Source of the DNA: an uncultured Litoreibacter sp.
Lineage (GTDB): Bacteria; Pseudomonadota; Alphaproteobacteria; Rhodobacterales; Rhodobacteraceae
DNA: 64,000 nucleotides
Assembly: GCA_947504205.1 (NCBI GenBank)
Contig: CANNGL010000002.1
Location: forward strand, 310,001-374,000
Direction of reading: 5' to 3'
Made by a program: the position numbers and the translations under genes. Each line of letters opens with the position of its first letter. Position 1 is the first letter of the stretch. This document shows positions 52,374 through 60,850 of the stretch, one piece after another. The notes under the pieces are model-generated. The model saw only the letters and a list, made by a program, of their open reading frames with translations. It had not been told where the DNA came from and made no database searches.

Positions 52374-52407
52374 CGAACAGTCGATCCCATCAACAGAGAG
52401 GACCACC

Positions 52408-53613
52408 ATGCAACGAAAGACATTTCTAAAGGCGCTGCTTGCTACAGCTGCTCTGGCGACCATGCCGTTGAGCGCAGTGGCGCAAGACACGATCAAAATC
52501 GGTGAAATCAACCACTACAAACGACTGGCCGCTTTCGCCGAGCCTTACAAAAAGGGGATCGAGCTTGCGCTGGAGGAAGCCAATGCCGCCGGTGGCGTTC
52601 TGGGCAAACAGCTGGAGTTCATTTTCCGAGATGATCAGGGCGAACCGGGCGAAGCTGTAAAGATCGCTGAGGAATTGATGACCCGCGAAGGGGCTGTGAT
52701 GCTGACCGGGACGATCTTGTCCAATGTGGGTTTGGCGATCTCCTCGTATGCTGGGGAGAAGGGATATGTCTATCTGGCCTCTGAACCACTGGCAGATTCA
52801 TTGGTTTGGGCAGCCGGGAACAAATACACCTTCCGTCTACGCGCCTCGACCTTCATGCAGGCCGCGATGCTGGCTGAAGCAGCCGCAAAAACAGACGCAA
52901 AGCGTTTTGCAACGATCGCGCCGAACTACGCATACGGTAAAGATGCTGTCGCGGCGTTTAAGGAAAACCTTCTGAAGCTGAAGCCTGATGCGGAGTTCGT
53001 AGCCGAGCAATGGCCAGCGCTTTTCAAGATTGATGCAGGTGCCGAAGTGCAAGCGCTGGAGCGGGCTAAGCCAGATGCGATTTACAACGTTACCTTTGGG
53101 CCTGACCTTGCCAAGTTCGTTCGTGAGGGCGGTGATCGCGGATTGTTTGAAGGACGTGGTGTCTACGGTCTGTTGTCGGGTGAGCCAGAATATATCGACC
53201 CGCTTGGTGACGAAGCGCCAGAGGGTTGGACGGTGACCGGCTACCCTTGGTACGATCTCAATGATGGGCCGGGCGGCGATTTCGTTTCCGCCTATCAGAC
53301 CCGCTGGGACGACTACCCACGGATCGGGTCGCTGGTTGGTTACATGACCGTGCAATCCATTGTCGCCGCGCTTGAGAAGGCCGGGTCCACCGAAACAGAA
53401 GCCATTCGGGATGCCTTCGAGGACCTTGGCGTCAGTACGCCAGTGGGTGACATCACGTTCCGGTCCAGCGATCACCAGTCCACCATGGGTGCCTATGTCG
53501 GCACCACGGCTCTGCGCGATGGGAGAGGGGTCATGGTCGATTGGGACTACAAAGAGGGCGCAAACTATCTGCCTTCCGCAGAAGAGGTCGCGAAACTGCG
53601 CCCCGCTGACTAA
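52408..53613 (+). CDS. branched-chain-amino-acid-type ABC substrate-binding protein
   Basis: A 401-residue periplasmic binding protein (type I fold) with a signal peptide (about 1-25, ending AVAQ). Typical parts are GKQLEFIFRDDQGEPGEAVKIAEELM and TFRLRASTFMQAAMLAEAA. Such proteins bind amino acids but also aromatic and heterocyclic acids. It lies 34 bp after the Rieske gene and before the permease and ATPase genes, so it should deliver the pathway substrate. Confidence 0.92.
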   Translation: MQRKTFLKALLATAALATMPLSAVAQDTIKIGEINHYKRLAAFAEPYKKGIELALEEANAAGGVLGKQLEFIFRDDQGEPGEAVKIAEELMTREGAVMLTGTILSNVGLAISSYAGEKGYVYLASEPLADSLVWAAGNKYTFRLRASTFMQAAMLAEAAAKTDAKRFATIAPNYAYGKDAVAAFKENLLKLKPDAEFVAEQWPALFKIDAGAEVQALERAKPDAIYNVTFGPDLAKFVREGGDRGLFEGRGVYGLLSGEPEYIDPLGDEAPEGWTVTGYPWYDLNDGPGGDFVSAYQTRWDDYPRIGSLVGYMTVQSIVAALEKAGSTETEAIRDAFEDLGVSTPVGDITFRSSDHQSTMGAYVGTTALRDGRGVMVDWDYKEGANYLPSAEEVAKLRPAD

Positions 53614-53619
53614 AGCAAT

Positions 53620-53654
53620 GGCCACTGCCCGGGGTCATCATCCGGGCAGTGGCC
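53620..53654 (+). promoter_or_regulatory. strong intergenic hairpin between binding protein and permease
   Basis: Perfect 13-bp arms GGCCACTGCCCGG (53620-53632) and CCGGGCAGTGGCC (53642-53654) with a 9-nt loop and no T run. Stem-loops in this position protect the upstream mRNA from decay, giving more binding protein than permease. The role is inferred from the position. Confidence 0.65.
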
Positions 53655-53684
53655 GATCAGACGCTTCCGACCTGACAGGCTTTC

Positions 53685-55544
53685 ATGGAACTTTTTGTAG
53701 CTCAGATCATCACTGGGCTGGCAAATGCCAGCTCTCTGTTTCTCGTGGCCTGCGGGTTATCCCTGATTTTCGGGGTTACACGCATTGTGAATTTTGCCCA
53801 TGGCAGCCTTTACATGCTGGGCGCCTATATAGGCTATTCACTGATGCAGGTACTGCCCGGGGCGTTCGGCTTTTGGGGTGCAATTCTACTTGCGGGTATT
53901 GCCGTTGGCTTGGTCGGAGTTCTTGTGGAAATGCTGGTTCTGAGACCGGTTTACCGCGCACCTGAACTCTTCCAGCTTGTTGCCACGTTCGGAGTTATTC
54001 TCGTCGTTCAGGATCTGGCACTCATCATATGGGGGCCCGAAGATCTGCTGGGACCGCGTGCGCCAGGCTTGCGCGGGGTTTACCGCATCATGGGCGAGCC
54101 CATTCCAAAATACGATATCGTCCTTCTGCTGATCACCCCATTTATCGCATTAGCGCTATGGTACCTGATCGCCCGCACGCGCCTCGGCGTTCTGGTGCGC
54201 GCGGCCACCCAGGACCGCGAGATGGTCGGCGCTCTGGGGGTCAATCAGGCCTGGTTGTTCACTGGGGTCTTCGCGCTAGGCTCTGCGTTGGCGGGTCTGG
54301 GTGGCGCGCTGCAACTGCCCAAGGGCGGTGCAGATCTTTTGATGGACTTTAATATCCTCGCGCCCGTTTTCGTTGTGGTGGTCATCGGAGGCATGGGCTC
54401 CCTGCCCGGTGCCTATCTTGCGGCCATCATAATCTCGGTTCTCAACGTCTTCGGGGTGACCTATCTGCCGCAATCCACACTCGTTTTGATGTTTGTCGTC
54501 ATGATCGTTGTCTTGATGATCCGGCCCTATGGCCTGTTTGGCCGCGAAGAGGTTGCGGGCGAACATGGGCAAGTGGGTGAGCCAGAGCTGCCGATCAAGC
54601 CGGCTTCGCCAAATGTGCGCATGATCGTGGCGGCCGGTCTCATAATCCTGGCCCTTCTTCCGCTCTATGGATCATCCTTCTCGCAAGTGCTTGCAACGGA
54701 CATTCTGATCTTCTGTCTCTTCGCAGCCAGTTTGCATTTCTTGTTGGGACTGGGCGGCTTGGTCAGTTTCGGGCACGCGGCGTATTATGGCGGCGGAGCT
54801 TATGTCGCCGCATTGCTCGTGACCCATGCCGATAGCCCGATGGAGCTTGCTTTCCTTCTTGCACCCCTGGGCGCGGGGCTGGCGGCGCTGGCCATCGGTT
54901 GGGTCTGTCTACGGCTGACCGGTGTTTACTTCGCCATGCTGACGCTGGCTTTCGCACAGCTGCTCTGGAGCCTCGTCTTTCAATGGGGAGATGTGACTGG
55001 CGGCGATGATGGTCTGGTCAATCTTTGGCCTGCTGATTGGTTGAATGACACGACCGTCTACTTCTATTTTACCCTGCTCTTTGCAGTGGGTGGCATTCTG
55101 ATGCTCAGACATGTCGCACATTCGCCCTTTGGCTATGCGCTTCGGGCTGCACGGGACAGCCAGAGACAAGCCGAGTCAACGGGGATCGACACCCGGCGTG
55201 TACAGTTGCTCGCCTTCGGGTTTGCAGGTCTGATGGGCGGTTTGGCTGGCGCGTTGTTTGTCTTCTCAAAAGGCAGTGTGTTTCCCAATGAACTTGAGAT
55301 CGCGCGTAGCTTTGACGCCTTGATCGTTGTGTTCCTCGGCGGGGTCAAAACACTGGCAGGCGGCGTGGTTGGCGGCGCCTTCTTCAAAGGCGTCGAAGAT
55401 ATCCTGACGCGCTTTGAGTATTGGCGATTGGTCATGGGCTTCCTGATTATCTTCGTCGTCATCTTGGCGCCTGAAGGCATTGCAGGATCAATGCGGAAAC
55501 TTGTCAGACGGCTGCAATCCTCCAAAACAGGAGGAAGCCAATGA
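53685..55544 (+). CDS. fused LivH-LivM ABC permease
   Basis: A 619-residue protein joining two permeases that are normally separate. Residues 1-285 are LivH-like (GLSLIFGVTRIVNFAHGSLYMLGAY) and about 315-605 are LivM-like (GLGGLVSFGHAAYYGGGAYVAA), with a charged linker at about 285-312. There are about 16 membrane helices in all. It forms the channel of the importer with the ATPases that follow. Its stop overlaps the LivG-type start (ATGA). Confidence 0.92.
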   Translation: MELFVAQIITGLANASSLFLVACGLSLIFGVTRIVNFAHGSLYMLGAYIGYSLMQVLPGAFGFWGAILLAGIAVGLVGVLVEMLVLRPVYRAPELFQLVATFGVILVVQDLALIIWGPEDLLGPRAPGLRGVYRIMGEPIPKYDIVLLLITPFIALALWYLIARTRLGVLVRAATQDREMVGALGVNQAWLFTGVFALGSALAGLGGALQLPKGGADLLMDFNILAPVFVVVVIGGMGSLPGAYLAAIIISVLNVFGVTYLPQSTLVLMFVVMIVVLMIRPYGLFGREEVAGEHGQVGEPELPIKPASPNVRMIVAAGLIILALLPLYGSSFSQVLATDILIFCLFAASLHFLLGLGGLVSFGHAAYYGGGAYVAALLVTHADSPMELAFLLAPLGAGLAALAIGWVCLRLTGVYFAMLTLAFAQLLWSLVFQWGDVTGGDDGLVNLWPADWLNDTTVYFYFTLLFAVGGILMLRHVAHSPFGYALRAARDSQRQAESTGIDTRRVQLLAFGFAGLMGGLAGALFVFSKGSVFPNELEIARSFDALIVVFLGGVKTLAGGVVGGAFFKGVEDILTRFEYWRLVMGFLIIFVVILAPEGIAGSMRKLVRRLQSSKTGGSQ

Positions 55545-56317
55545 CCGTTGTTCTCGAAACAAAGGGCCTGACAAAATCCTTTGGTGGGCTCGTAGCAGTC
55601 GATGACGTCTCGTTCCAGCTTCACAAGGGGGAGCTATTGGCGCTGATCGGACCCAATGGCGCAGGAAAAAGCACCTGCTTCAACATGCTTATGGGGCAGT
55701 TGAAACCGACCGCTGGCGAAGTGTTTCTACAAGGTGAAAACGTCACCGGTCTGACGCCCCGGCGGATTTGGCGCAAGGGTGTGGGGCGGACATTCCAGAT
55801 CACCTCGACCTATGCCTCGATGACCGTGATCGAAAACGTTCAGATGGCGCTTCTGTCGCATAATGGTGAAGTGTTTCGGTTCCTCAGCTTCGCGCACAAG
55901 CGCTACCGCGAGGAAGCGATGGCGCTTCTGGACATGGTCGGTATGGCTGAGCAGGCAGAGCGTCACTGTGCGGTGCTGGCCTATGGCGATCTCAAACGCA
56001 TGGAGTTGGCGATCGCTCTGGCCCATGATCCAGCCCTGTTGCTGATGGATGAGCCGACGGCAGGGATGGCCCCCAAGGAGCGGGTGGCGCTGATGCAACT
56101 GACCTCCGATATTGTGGCGGATCGCGGCGTCAGCGTGTTGTTTACTGAACATGACATGGATGTGGTATTTTCCCATGCGCATCGGATCATGGTGCTCAAC
56201 CGCGGCGCCTTGATTGCCGAAGGCACAGCAGCGGACATTCGCAACAGCGAACTTGTTCAGGAAGTCTATCTGGGCGGCGGCACGCTGTTCAGTGCGGAAG
56301 AGGACGCCCATGCTTGA
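55541..56317 (+). CDS. ABC transporter ATP-binding protein (LivG type)
   Basis: A 258-residue ATPase: Walker A GPNGAGKST, signature region LAYGDLKRMELAIALA (a LivG-like departure from LSGGQ), Walker B LLLMDEPTAGM, and the LivG C-terminal tail ending in YLGGGTLF. It powers the importer with the LivF-type subunit. Overlaps the permease by 4 bp and the next gene by 8 bp. Confidence 0.94.
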   Translation: MTVVLETKGLTKSFGGLVAVDDVSFQLHKGELLALIGPNGAGKSTCFNMLMGQLKPTAGEVFLQGENVTGLTPRRIWRKGVGRTFQITSTYASMTVIENVQMALLSHNGEVFRFLSFAHKRYREEAMALLDMVGMAEQAERHCAVLAYGDLKRMELAIALAHDPALLLMDEPTAGMAPKERVALMQLTSDIVADRGVSVLFTEHDMDVVFSHAHRIMVLNRGALIAEGTAADIRNSELVQEVYLGGGTLFSAEEDAHA

Positions 56318-57011
56318 GATTGACAACATCAACAGCTTTTATGGCAAAGCCCATGTGTTGCGCGACCTCAGCTTCTCTGTGCCACGTGGCAAGGTTGTTG
56401 CCTTGCTTGGCCGAAATGGTGCGGGCAAAACCACAACGATGAAGTCGATCATGCAGCTTGTGCGGCCTGAGACCGGGCGTATCCAGTTTGGCGATCATGC
56501 CATTGTCGGACTGCCCCCGCACAAAGTTGCAAAGCTGGGGATGGGATATGTTCCCGAAGAACGGCGCGTCTTTACTGATCTGACCGTTGCAGAAAACCTA
56601 TTGGTTGGGCGTCAACCGCCCAGAGAGGGCGCTGTCACATGGACAGAGGAGATGCTGTTCGAGCTATTTCCCAACCTAGCGGAACGTCGCAACAATCGTG
56701 GCAAAGCACTTTCGGGCGGGGAGCAGCAGATGCTGACCATTGCGCGTACGCTGATGGGCAACCCCTCTTTTGTTCTGCTTGATGAACCAAGCGAGGGGGT
56801 GGCACCCGTGATCGTGGAGCAGATGGCGAAGGTCATCCAGCAGCTAAAATCTGAAGGCCTGACAGTCCTTTTATCCGAACAAAATCTGCATTTTGCGCAG
56901 GCTGTGGCTGATCTGGCCGTGATCATAGAAAGCGGCGCGCAGGTGTTTTACGGGTCTTTGACTGAGTTGAATGCCAAGCCTGAAATACGCGACGCCTATC
57001 TGGCCGCTTAA
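56310..57011 (+). CDS. ABC transporter ATP-binding protein (LivF type)
   Basis: A 233-residue ATPase: Walker A GRNGAGKTT, signature LSGGEQQMLTIARTL, Walker B FVLLDEPSEGV. The start MLEIDNINSFYGKAHVLRDL is canonical; the frame extends upstream only inside the LivG-type gene. It is the last gene of the heterocycle island. The 190 bp behind it hold no gene and lead into the iron transport genes. Confidence 0.94.
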   Translation: MLEIDNINSFYGKAHVLRDLSFSVPRGKVVALLGRNGAGKTTTMKSIMQLVRPETGRIQFGDHAIVGLPPHKVAKLGMGYVPEERRVFTDLTVAENLLVGRQPPREGAVTWTEEMLFELFPNLAERRNNRGKALSGGEQQMLTIARTLMGNPSFVLLDEPSEGVAPVIVEQMAKVIQQLKSEGLTVLLSEQNLHFAQAVADLAVIIESGAQVFYGSLTELNAKPEIRDAYLAA

Positions 57012-57204
57012 TCTGCCGAAAATTACCATAGTGCCTTGAGCTTCCTCTTTTTGCGATCCGATTCACATGCCCGATCGGCGTCGACCGCATTGGCGTTTTC
57101 TGTCTCACAAATTATTTCCGACTAATTCACTCAACATTCTTGCAATCCCGATAAAATCAGGTAATTGAGTAAATCAGTAAGATTTATAAACCTAGGAGAC
57201 TTTC

Positions 57205-58233
57205 ATGTCGCTCAATTCGAAAATTTCCACCTTGGCGCTTGCTTCGGCAGCGGTATTGGGTGGCTCCTTTGCCGTCTGGGCCGAGGGCGAGCTGAACCTC
57301 TATTCCTCGCGCCACTATGATACAGATGAACGTCTTTATTCTGATTTTACCGACGCGACCGGGATCACAATCAACCGCATCGAAGGTAAGGCCGATGAAC
57401 TGATCGCGCGGATGGAGGCTGAAGGCGCCAATTCCCCCGCCGACATTCTGCTGACTGTCGATACATCACGTCTTGAGCGCGCTAAAAATGCGGGTGTCCT
57501 GCAATCCATCGACAGCGCAATTCTGGAAGAACGCATTCCCGCCAACCTGCAAGACAGCGACAATCAGTGGTTTGGCTTCTCGCAGCGCGCCCGGATCATC
57601 TTCTATGACAAAGCCGACGTGCAGGATCCCCCAATGGATTACGTCTCGCTGGCGGATCCAAAATACAAAGGTCAGGTTTGTCACCGGTCTTCGTCCAACG
57701 TCTACAGCCAGACCTTGCTGTCCGCGATCATTGAAAATCATGGCGAAGAGGCCGCCAAATCCTGGGCTCAAGGTGTGGTCGACAACTTCGCACGCGAACC
57801 AGAGGGCGGTGATACCGATCAGCTTCGTGGCCTTGTCTCGGGTGAATGCGATGTTTCCATCTCGAACACCTATTATTTTGCCCGGGCATTGCGCAAAGAC
57901 GTGAGTGGTCTTTCCTCTGACATCGACAAAATTGGAGTCGTATTCCCGGCGCAAGATGCCGAGGGCGCCCATATGAACCTGTCAGGCGGTGGTGTCGCTG
58001 CCCATGCGCCCAATAAAGAGAATGCGATCAAGTTCCTCGAATATCTGGCCTCCGATCAGGCACAACAATATTTCTCGGCGGGCAATGATGAGTTCCCGGC
58101 TGTCCCAAGTGTTCCGGTAAGCGAAAGCGTCGCGAAGCTTGGAAGTTATAAGGCCGATGATGTCAGCCTTTCGGACGTCGCCAAAAACGTGCCGGCTGCC
58201 CAAAAGATTTTCAACGAAGTTGGTTGGAAATAG
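57205..58233 (+). CDS. ferric iron ABC transporter substrate-binding protein
   Basis: A 342-residue FbpA/FutA-type binding protein with a signal peptide (about 1-26, ending VWAEG). The mature part starts LNLYSSRHYDTDERLYSDF, and a paired-tyrosine stretch SNTYYFAR near the C-terminal lobe is where FbpA proteins bind ferric iron. AGGAG lies before the ATG. The permease gene is convergent behind a shared terminator. No ATPase gene for this system is nearby. Confidence 0.92.
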   Translation: MSLNSKISTLALASAAVLGGSFAVWAEGELNLYSSRHYDTDERLYSDFTDATGITINRIEGKADELIARMEAEGANSPADILLTVDTSRLERAKNAGVLQSIDSAILEERIPANLQDSDNQWFGFSQRARIIFYDKADVQDPPMDYVSLADPKYKGQVCHRSSSNVYSQTLLSAIIENHGEEAAKSWAQGVVDNFAREPEGGDTDQLRGLVSGECDVSISNTYYFARALRKDVSGLSSDIDKIGVVFPAQDAEGAHMNLSGGGVAAHAPNKENAIKFLEYLASDQAQQYFSAGNDEFPAVPSVPVSESVAKLGSYKADDVSLSDVAKNVPAAQKIFNEVGWK

Positions 58234-58255
58234 GTCAGGCTTCTCAAACGACGAC

Positions 58256-58284
58256 AAAGGGCGCGGTTTTTGCCGCGCCTTTTT
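58256..58284. terminator. terminator between the two iron transport genes
   Basis: AAAGGGCGCGG (58256-58266) and CCGCGCCTTTTTC (from 58273) pair with a single bulge around TTTTTG, giving a T run on the plus strand and A-rich flank on the other. It serves both convergent genes. Confidence 0.8.
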
Positions 58285-58286
58285 CG

Positions 58287-59924
58287 TTAACCGCTTAAAC
58301 GAACCTTCCTACAGAGCAGGAGTACCGGGAGCAGACCTATCGCTGCGATGACGAGGCTTGGTACGGCGGCGCCTTCCAGCCGCTCATCCGACGCCAGCCT
58401 AAACGCCTGAACCGCAAGAGTATCAAAATTAAACGGCCGCATGATCAGCGTGGCAGGTAGTTCCTTCATAACATCCACAAAGACGATCAGTGCGGCTGTA
58501 AGAAGGCTCGGTGTCAGGATCGGCAGATGAACGCGCCCGACAACGCCCCAGACCCCCTTGCCCAGTACGCGAGCGGCCGAGTCCATATTCTCTGTGATCG
58601 ACGAGATCCCTCCCTCGTACGCGCCAAGCGCGGCTGCCAGAAAGCGGATCATATAAGCGCCAATGAGCAGCCAGATTGAGCCGGTGAACAGAAGGCCCGT
58701 CGAGATGTCGAAGGTTTCTCGCATCCAGGCGTCCAACGCGTTGTCAAAGGCTGCGAAAGGAACCAAAAGACCCACTGCGATCACCCCACCCGGGACTGCA
58801 TATCCCAGCCGGCCGACATAGAGCGCGGCAGATGACACGCGCCCGCCGAAGCTGCGCTTGTAGGCACCTAAAAGGACCGCAGCGAGGACCGTCAGGACTG
58901 CAGCAATCAACGCCAGCGTAATCGTGTTGCGAATGAAACCCAGATAGCGAGGGCTGAGCAAAGACTGCTCAGAGCCTGTGGCCATGACAATCAGTGCGAT
59001 GGTGGGAATGATCACACCAAACAGGATGGGGATGGCGCACAGAACCAATGCGCCCCAGGCCGAGATACCTTGCAGGGCAGTGCGTTCCATCGGAGCGTGG
59101 GCGCGTTTGGCAGCGTAGCGGGCATCGCCTCGGTTAGAGCGCTCCAGAAACGCCAGCAATAGCGCGAAGGCCAGAAGCCCCAGAGAAAGCTGAGCCGCCG
59201 CCCCGCGATCCGCCATCGAGAACCAACTGGTATAAATGCCGGTCGCAAAGGTTTGCACACTGAAATAGGAGACTGTTCCAAAGTCTGCGATGGTTTCCAT
59301 GGCAGCAAGAAGAACACCCGCAGCAATGGCAGGCCGCGCCATCGGCAAAGACACTGAGAAAAAAGCCTGCGTTGGCGTTTTGCCCAAGGAGCGTGCGGCG
59401 TAGAACATGGTCGCGCTCTGCCCCATGAAAGACGTCCGCGCCAGCAGGTAGACATAAGGGTAGAGAACAAGAATCAGCATGGCGGCAGCACCGCCTAGTG
59501 AACGGATTTCGGGAAACCAATAGTCGCGTGGCCCCCACCCCATCACATCCCGCAAAGTTGCTTGAACGATGCCGGGGTGGTCCAGAATATGGGTGTAGGC
59601 ATAAGCCAAGACATAGGCTGGAAAAGCCAAGGGAATTACCAGTGCGACCTCGATCCACTTGCGGCCCGGAAACTCCATCATCGTGACGAGCCAAGCGGCC
59701 CCCGTTCCCAGCGCGCAGGTTCCGACACCTACGATAAGCACCAACGCCAAAGTTGTGGCGGTGTATCGCCCGAGAACCGTTTCGAGCAAATGAAACAACG
59801 TGTCTGATGTACCGGTGAACGCAGCGATCAGAACGCCCAGATGTGGCAATGCACACAGCAATGCGATCAGGATCGCAGCCGCCATGAGGCTCTTGTTCGA
59901 GATATTCTGAGCGATTACTTTCAT
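58287..59924 (-). CDS. ferric iron ABC transporter permease
   Basis: A 545-residue permease with two binding-protein-dependent transport modules (about 60-270 and 330-540), around 12 membrane helices in all, as in FbpB. The EAA-type loops are ARSLGKTPTQAFFSVSLPMARPA and DSAARVLGKGVWGVVGRVHLP. It should work with the adjacent binding protein and an ATPase encoded elsewhere. Confidence 0.92.
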   Translation of the reverse strand: MKVIAQNISNKSLMAAAILIALLCALPHLGVLIAAFTGTSDTLFHLLETVLGRYTATTLALVLIVGVGTCALGTGAAWLVTMMEFPGRKWIEVALVIPLAFPAYVLAYAYTHILDHPGIVQATLRDVMGWGPRDYWFPEIRSLGGAAAMLILVLYPYVYLLARTSFMGQSATMFYAARSLGKTPTQAFFSVSLPMARPAIAAGVLLAAMETIADFGTVSYFSVQTFATGIYTSWFSMADRGAAAQLSLGLLAFALLLAFLERSNRGDARYAAKRAHAPMERTALQGISAWGALVLCAIPILFGVIIPTIALIVMATGSEQSLLSPRYLGFIRNTITLALIAAVLTVLAAVLLGAYKRSFGGRVSSAALYVGRLGYAVPGGVIAVGLLVPFAAFDNALDAWMRETFDISTGLLFTGSIWLLIGAYMIRFLAAALGAYEGGISSITENMDSAARVLGKGVWGVVGRVHLPILTPSLLTAALIVFVDVMKELPATLIMRPFNFDTLAVQAFRLASDERLEGAAVPSLVIAAIGLLPVLLLCRKVRLSG

Positions 59925-59999
59925 AGCTTAGCGGCGTCCACCTTTGGGATAGGCAATAGGTAATTCAGATTATCTTGGGGAAACAGTCGCAAAATTTAA

Positions 60000-60042
60000 T
60001 TGACTCTTTTTGTCAGATTTCTTTATCTTTGACGTATATCAA
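60000..60042. promoter_or_regulatory. Fnr-type box and TGAC repeat upstream of the hemP unit
   Basis: TTGACGTATATCAA (60029-60042) matches the Fnr/FnrL consensus TTGAT-N4-ATCAA except for one base. About 15 bp upstream, TTGAC (60000-60004) and GTCA (60012-60015) form another inverted repeat. Both lie between the permease gene and the 46-aa ORF, so oxygen and possibly iron signals may control heme uptake genes here. Inferred from motif likeness. Confidence 0.5.
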
Positions 60043-60110
60043 ACGAAAAATCCGAATCCCAGCCACCTGTTTTCAGATCAGCCCGGAGCACGCAAACTAG
60101 GAGGCCCAAG

Positions 60111-60251
60111 ATGGACGATAGATCGACGACTACGACCCAACTTGACTATGAAACTTCTTGGCGTGAGTTACTGCATAGCGCGCTGAACAATGTCTTTCCG
60201 AGCGAACGCAAGTTCGAAGAGCTGTTGGACAATTGGGAGCGCATGCCATGA
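60111..60251 (+). CDS. 46-aa protein coupled to hemP
   Basis: A short frame from ATG 60111 to TGA 60249-60251, with a very strong AGGAGG 7 nt upstream. It starts MDDRSTTTTQLDYETSW. The later part is amphipathic (SWRELLHSALNNVFPSER) and acidic near the end (FEELLDNWERMP). Its stop overlaps the hemP start (ATGA), which argues strongly for translation and a shared role in heme or iron uptake. No known family recognised. Confidence 0.72.
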   Translation: MDDRSTTTTQLDYETSWRELLHSALNNVFPSERKFEELLDNWERMP

Positions 60252-60427
60252 ACGCTTTGACGACACCGCGCCGGATCGATGCTTTTCAAACCAGCGACGT
60301 CGAAAATCTTCCGACATTTGATGCGCGGGATCTGGTGAATAACGGCGTACAAGCTCGTATTGTTCTCGATCAGCAAATCTATGTGCTGCGTATCACACGC
60401 GCAGGTAAGCTTATTCTCACGAAGTAG
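60248..60427 (+). CDS. hemP: hemin uptake protein HemP
   Basis: A 59-residue protein ending RITRAGKLILTK, the C-terminal signature of HemP/HmuP small proteins. It acts in heme uptake, in some bacteria as a co-activator of heme receptor genes. The start at 60248 overlaps the 46-aa ORF stop; an ATG 15 bp upstream is inside that ORF. No heme receptor gene lies in the window. Confidence 0.88.
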   Translation: MNALTTPRRIDAFQTSDVENLPTFDARDLVNNGVQARIVLDQQIYVLRITRAGKLILTK

Positions 60428-60528
60428 GCAGAAAACGTCCAAGCTGATCTTTGAAACGAGATCGCTGCATCCTAGCTAAGACAATGGGCGAACTCAGAGG
60501 CCCGATTGTTTCGTAAGGTCCTCATGCG

Positions 60529-60822
60529 ATGAGCAAAATCCCAAGTCCCTGCATCGACGTTTGTAAATACAAACGGCAGGGCCATTGCATCGGCTGCTCA
60601 ATGACCAAGGCACAGAAGTCGCTGTTTAAGACGTTGCGGAAAGACAAGCACCGGCAAGGTTTTGTTCATATGCTTACCGCCCAGCAAAAGCAGCTGGGCG
60701 GTTTTGATCAATGGACATCCGCCTATCTAAAGAAGCTGAAGAAAAAGGGGATGTCCGCGGAGCTCCTTGAGAAGAGCACTCAGGCCCAAAATCGGACCGG
60801 CGTCCGCCAGAATTCCCGGTAG
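60529..60822 (+). CDS. DUF1289 family protein
   Basis: A 97-residue protein with the DUF1289 cysteine pattern at the N-terminus (PCIDVCKYKRQGHCIGCSMTKAQ: four Cys). The tail is long and Lys-rich. The four cysteines may hold a metal or iron-sulfur cluster. Its place among iron genes fits, but the function is unknown. Confidence 0.85.
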   Translation: MSKIPSPCIDVCKYKRQGHCIGCSMTKAQKSLFKTLRKDKHRQGFVHMLTAQQKQLGGFDQWTSAYLKKLKKKGMSAELLEKSTQAQNRTGVRQNSR

Positions 60823-60850
60823 GCGCAGGCAGATTCTCTTTCCAAAACGC

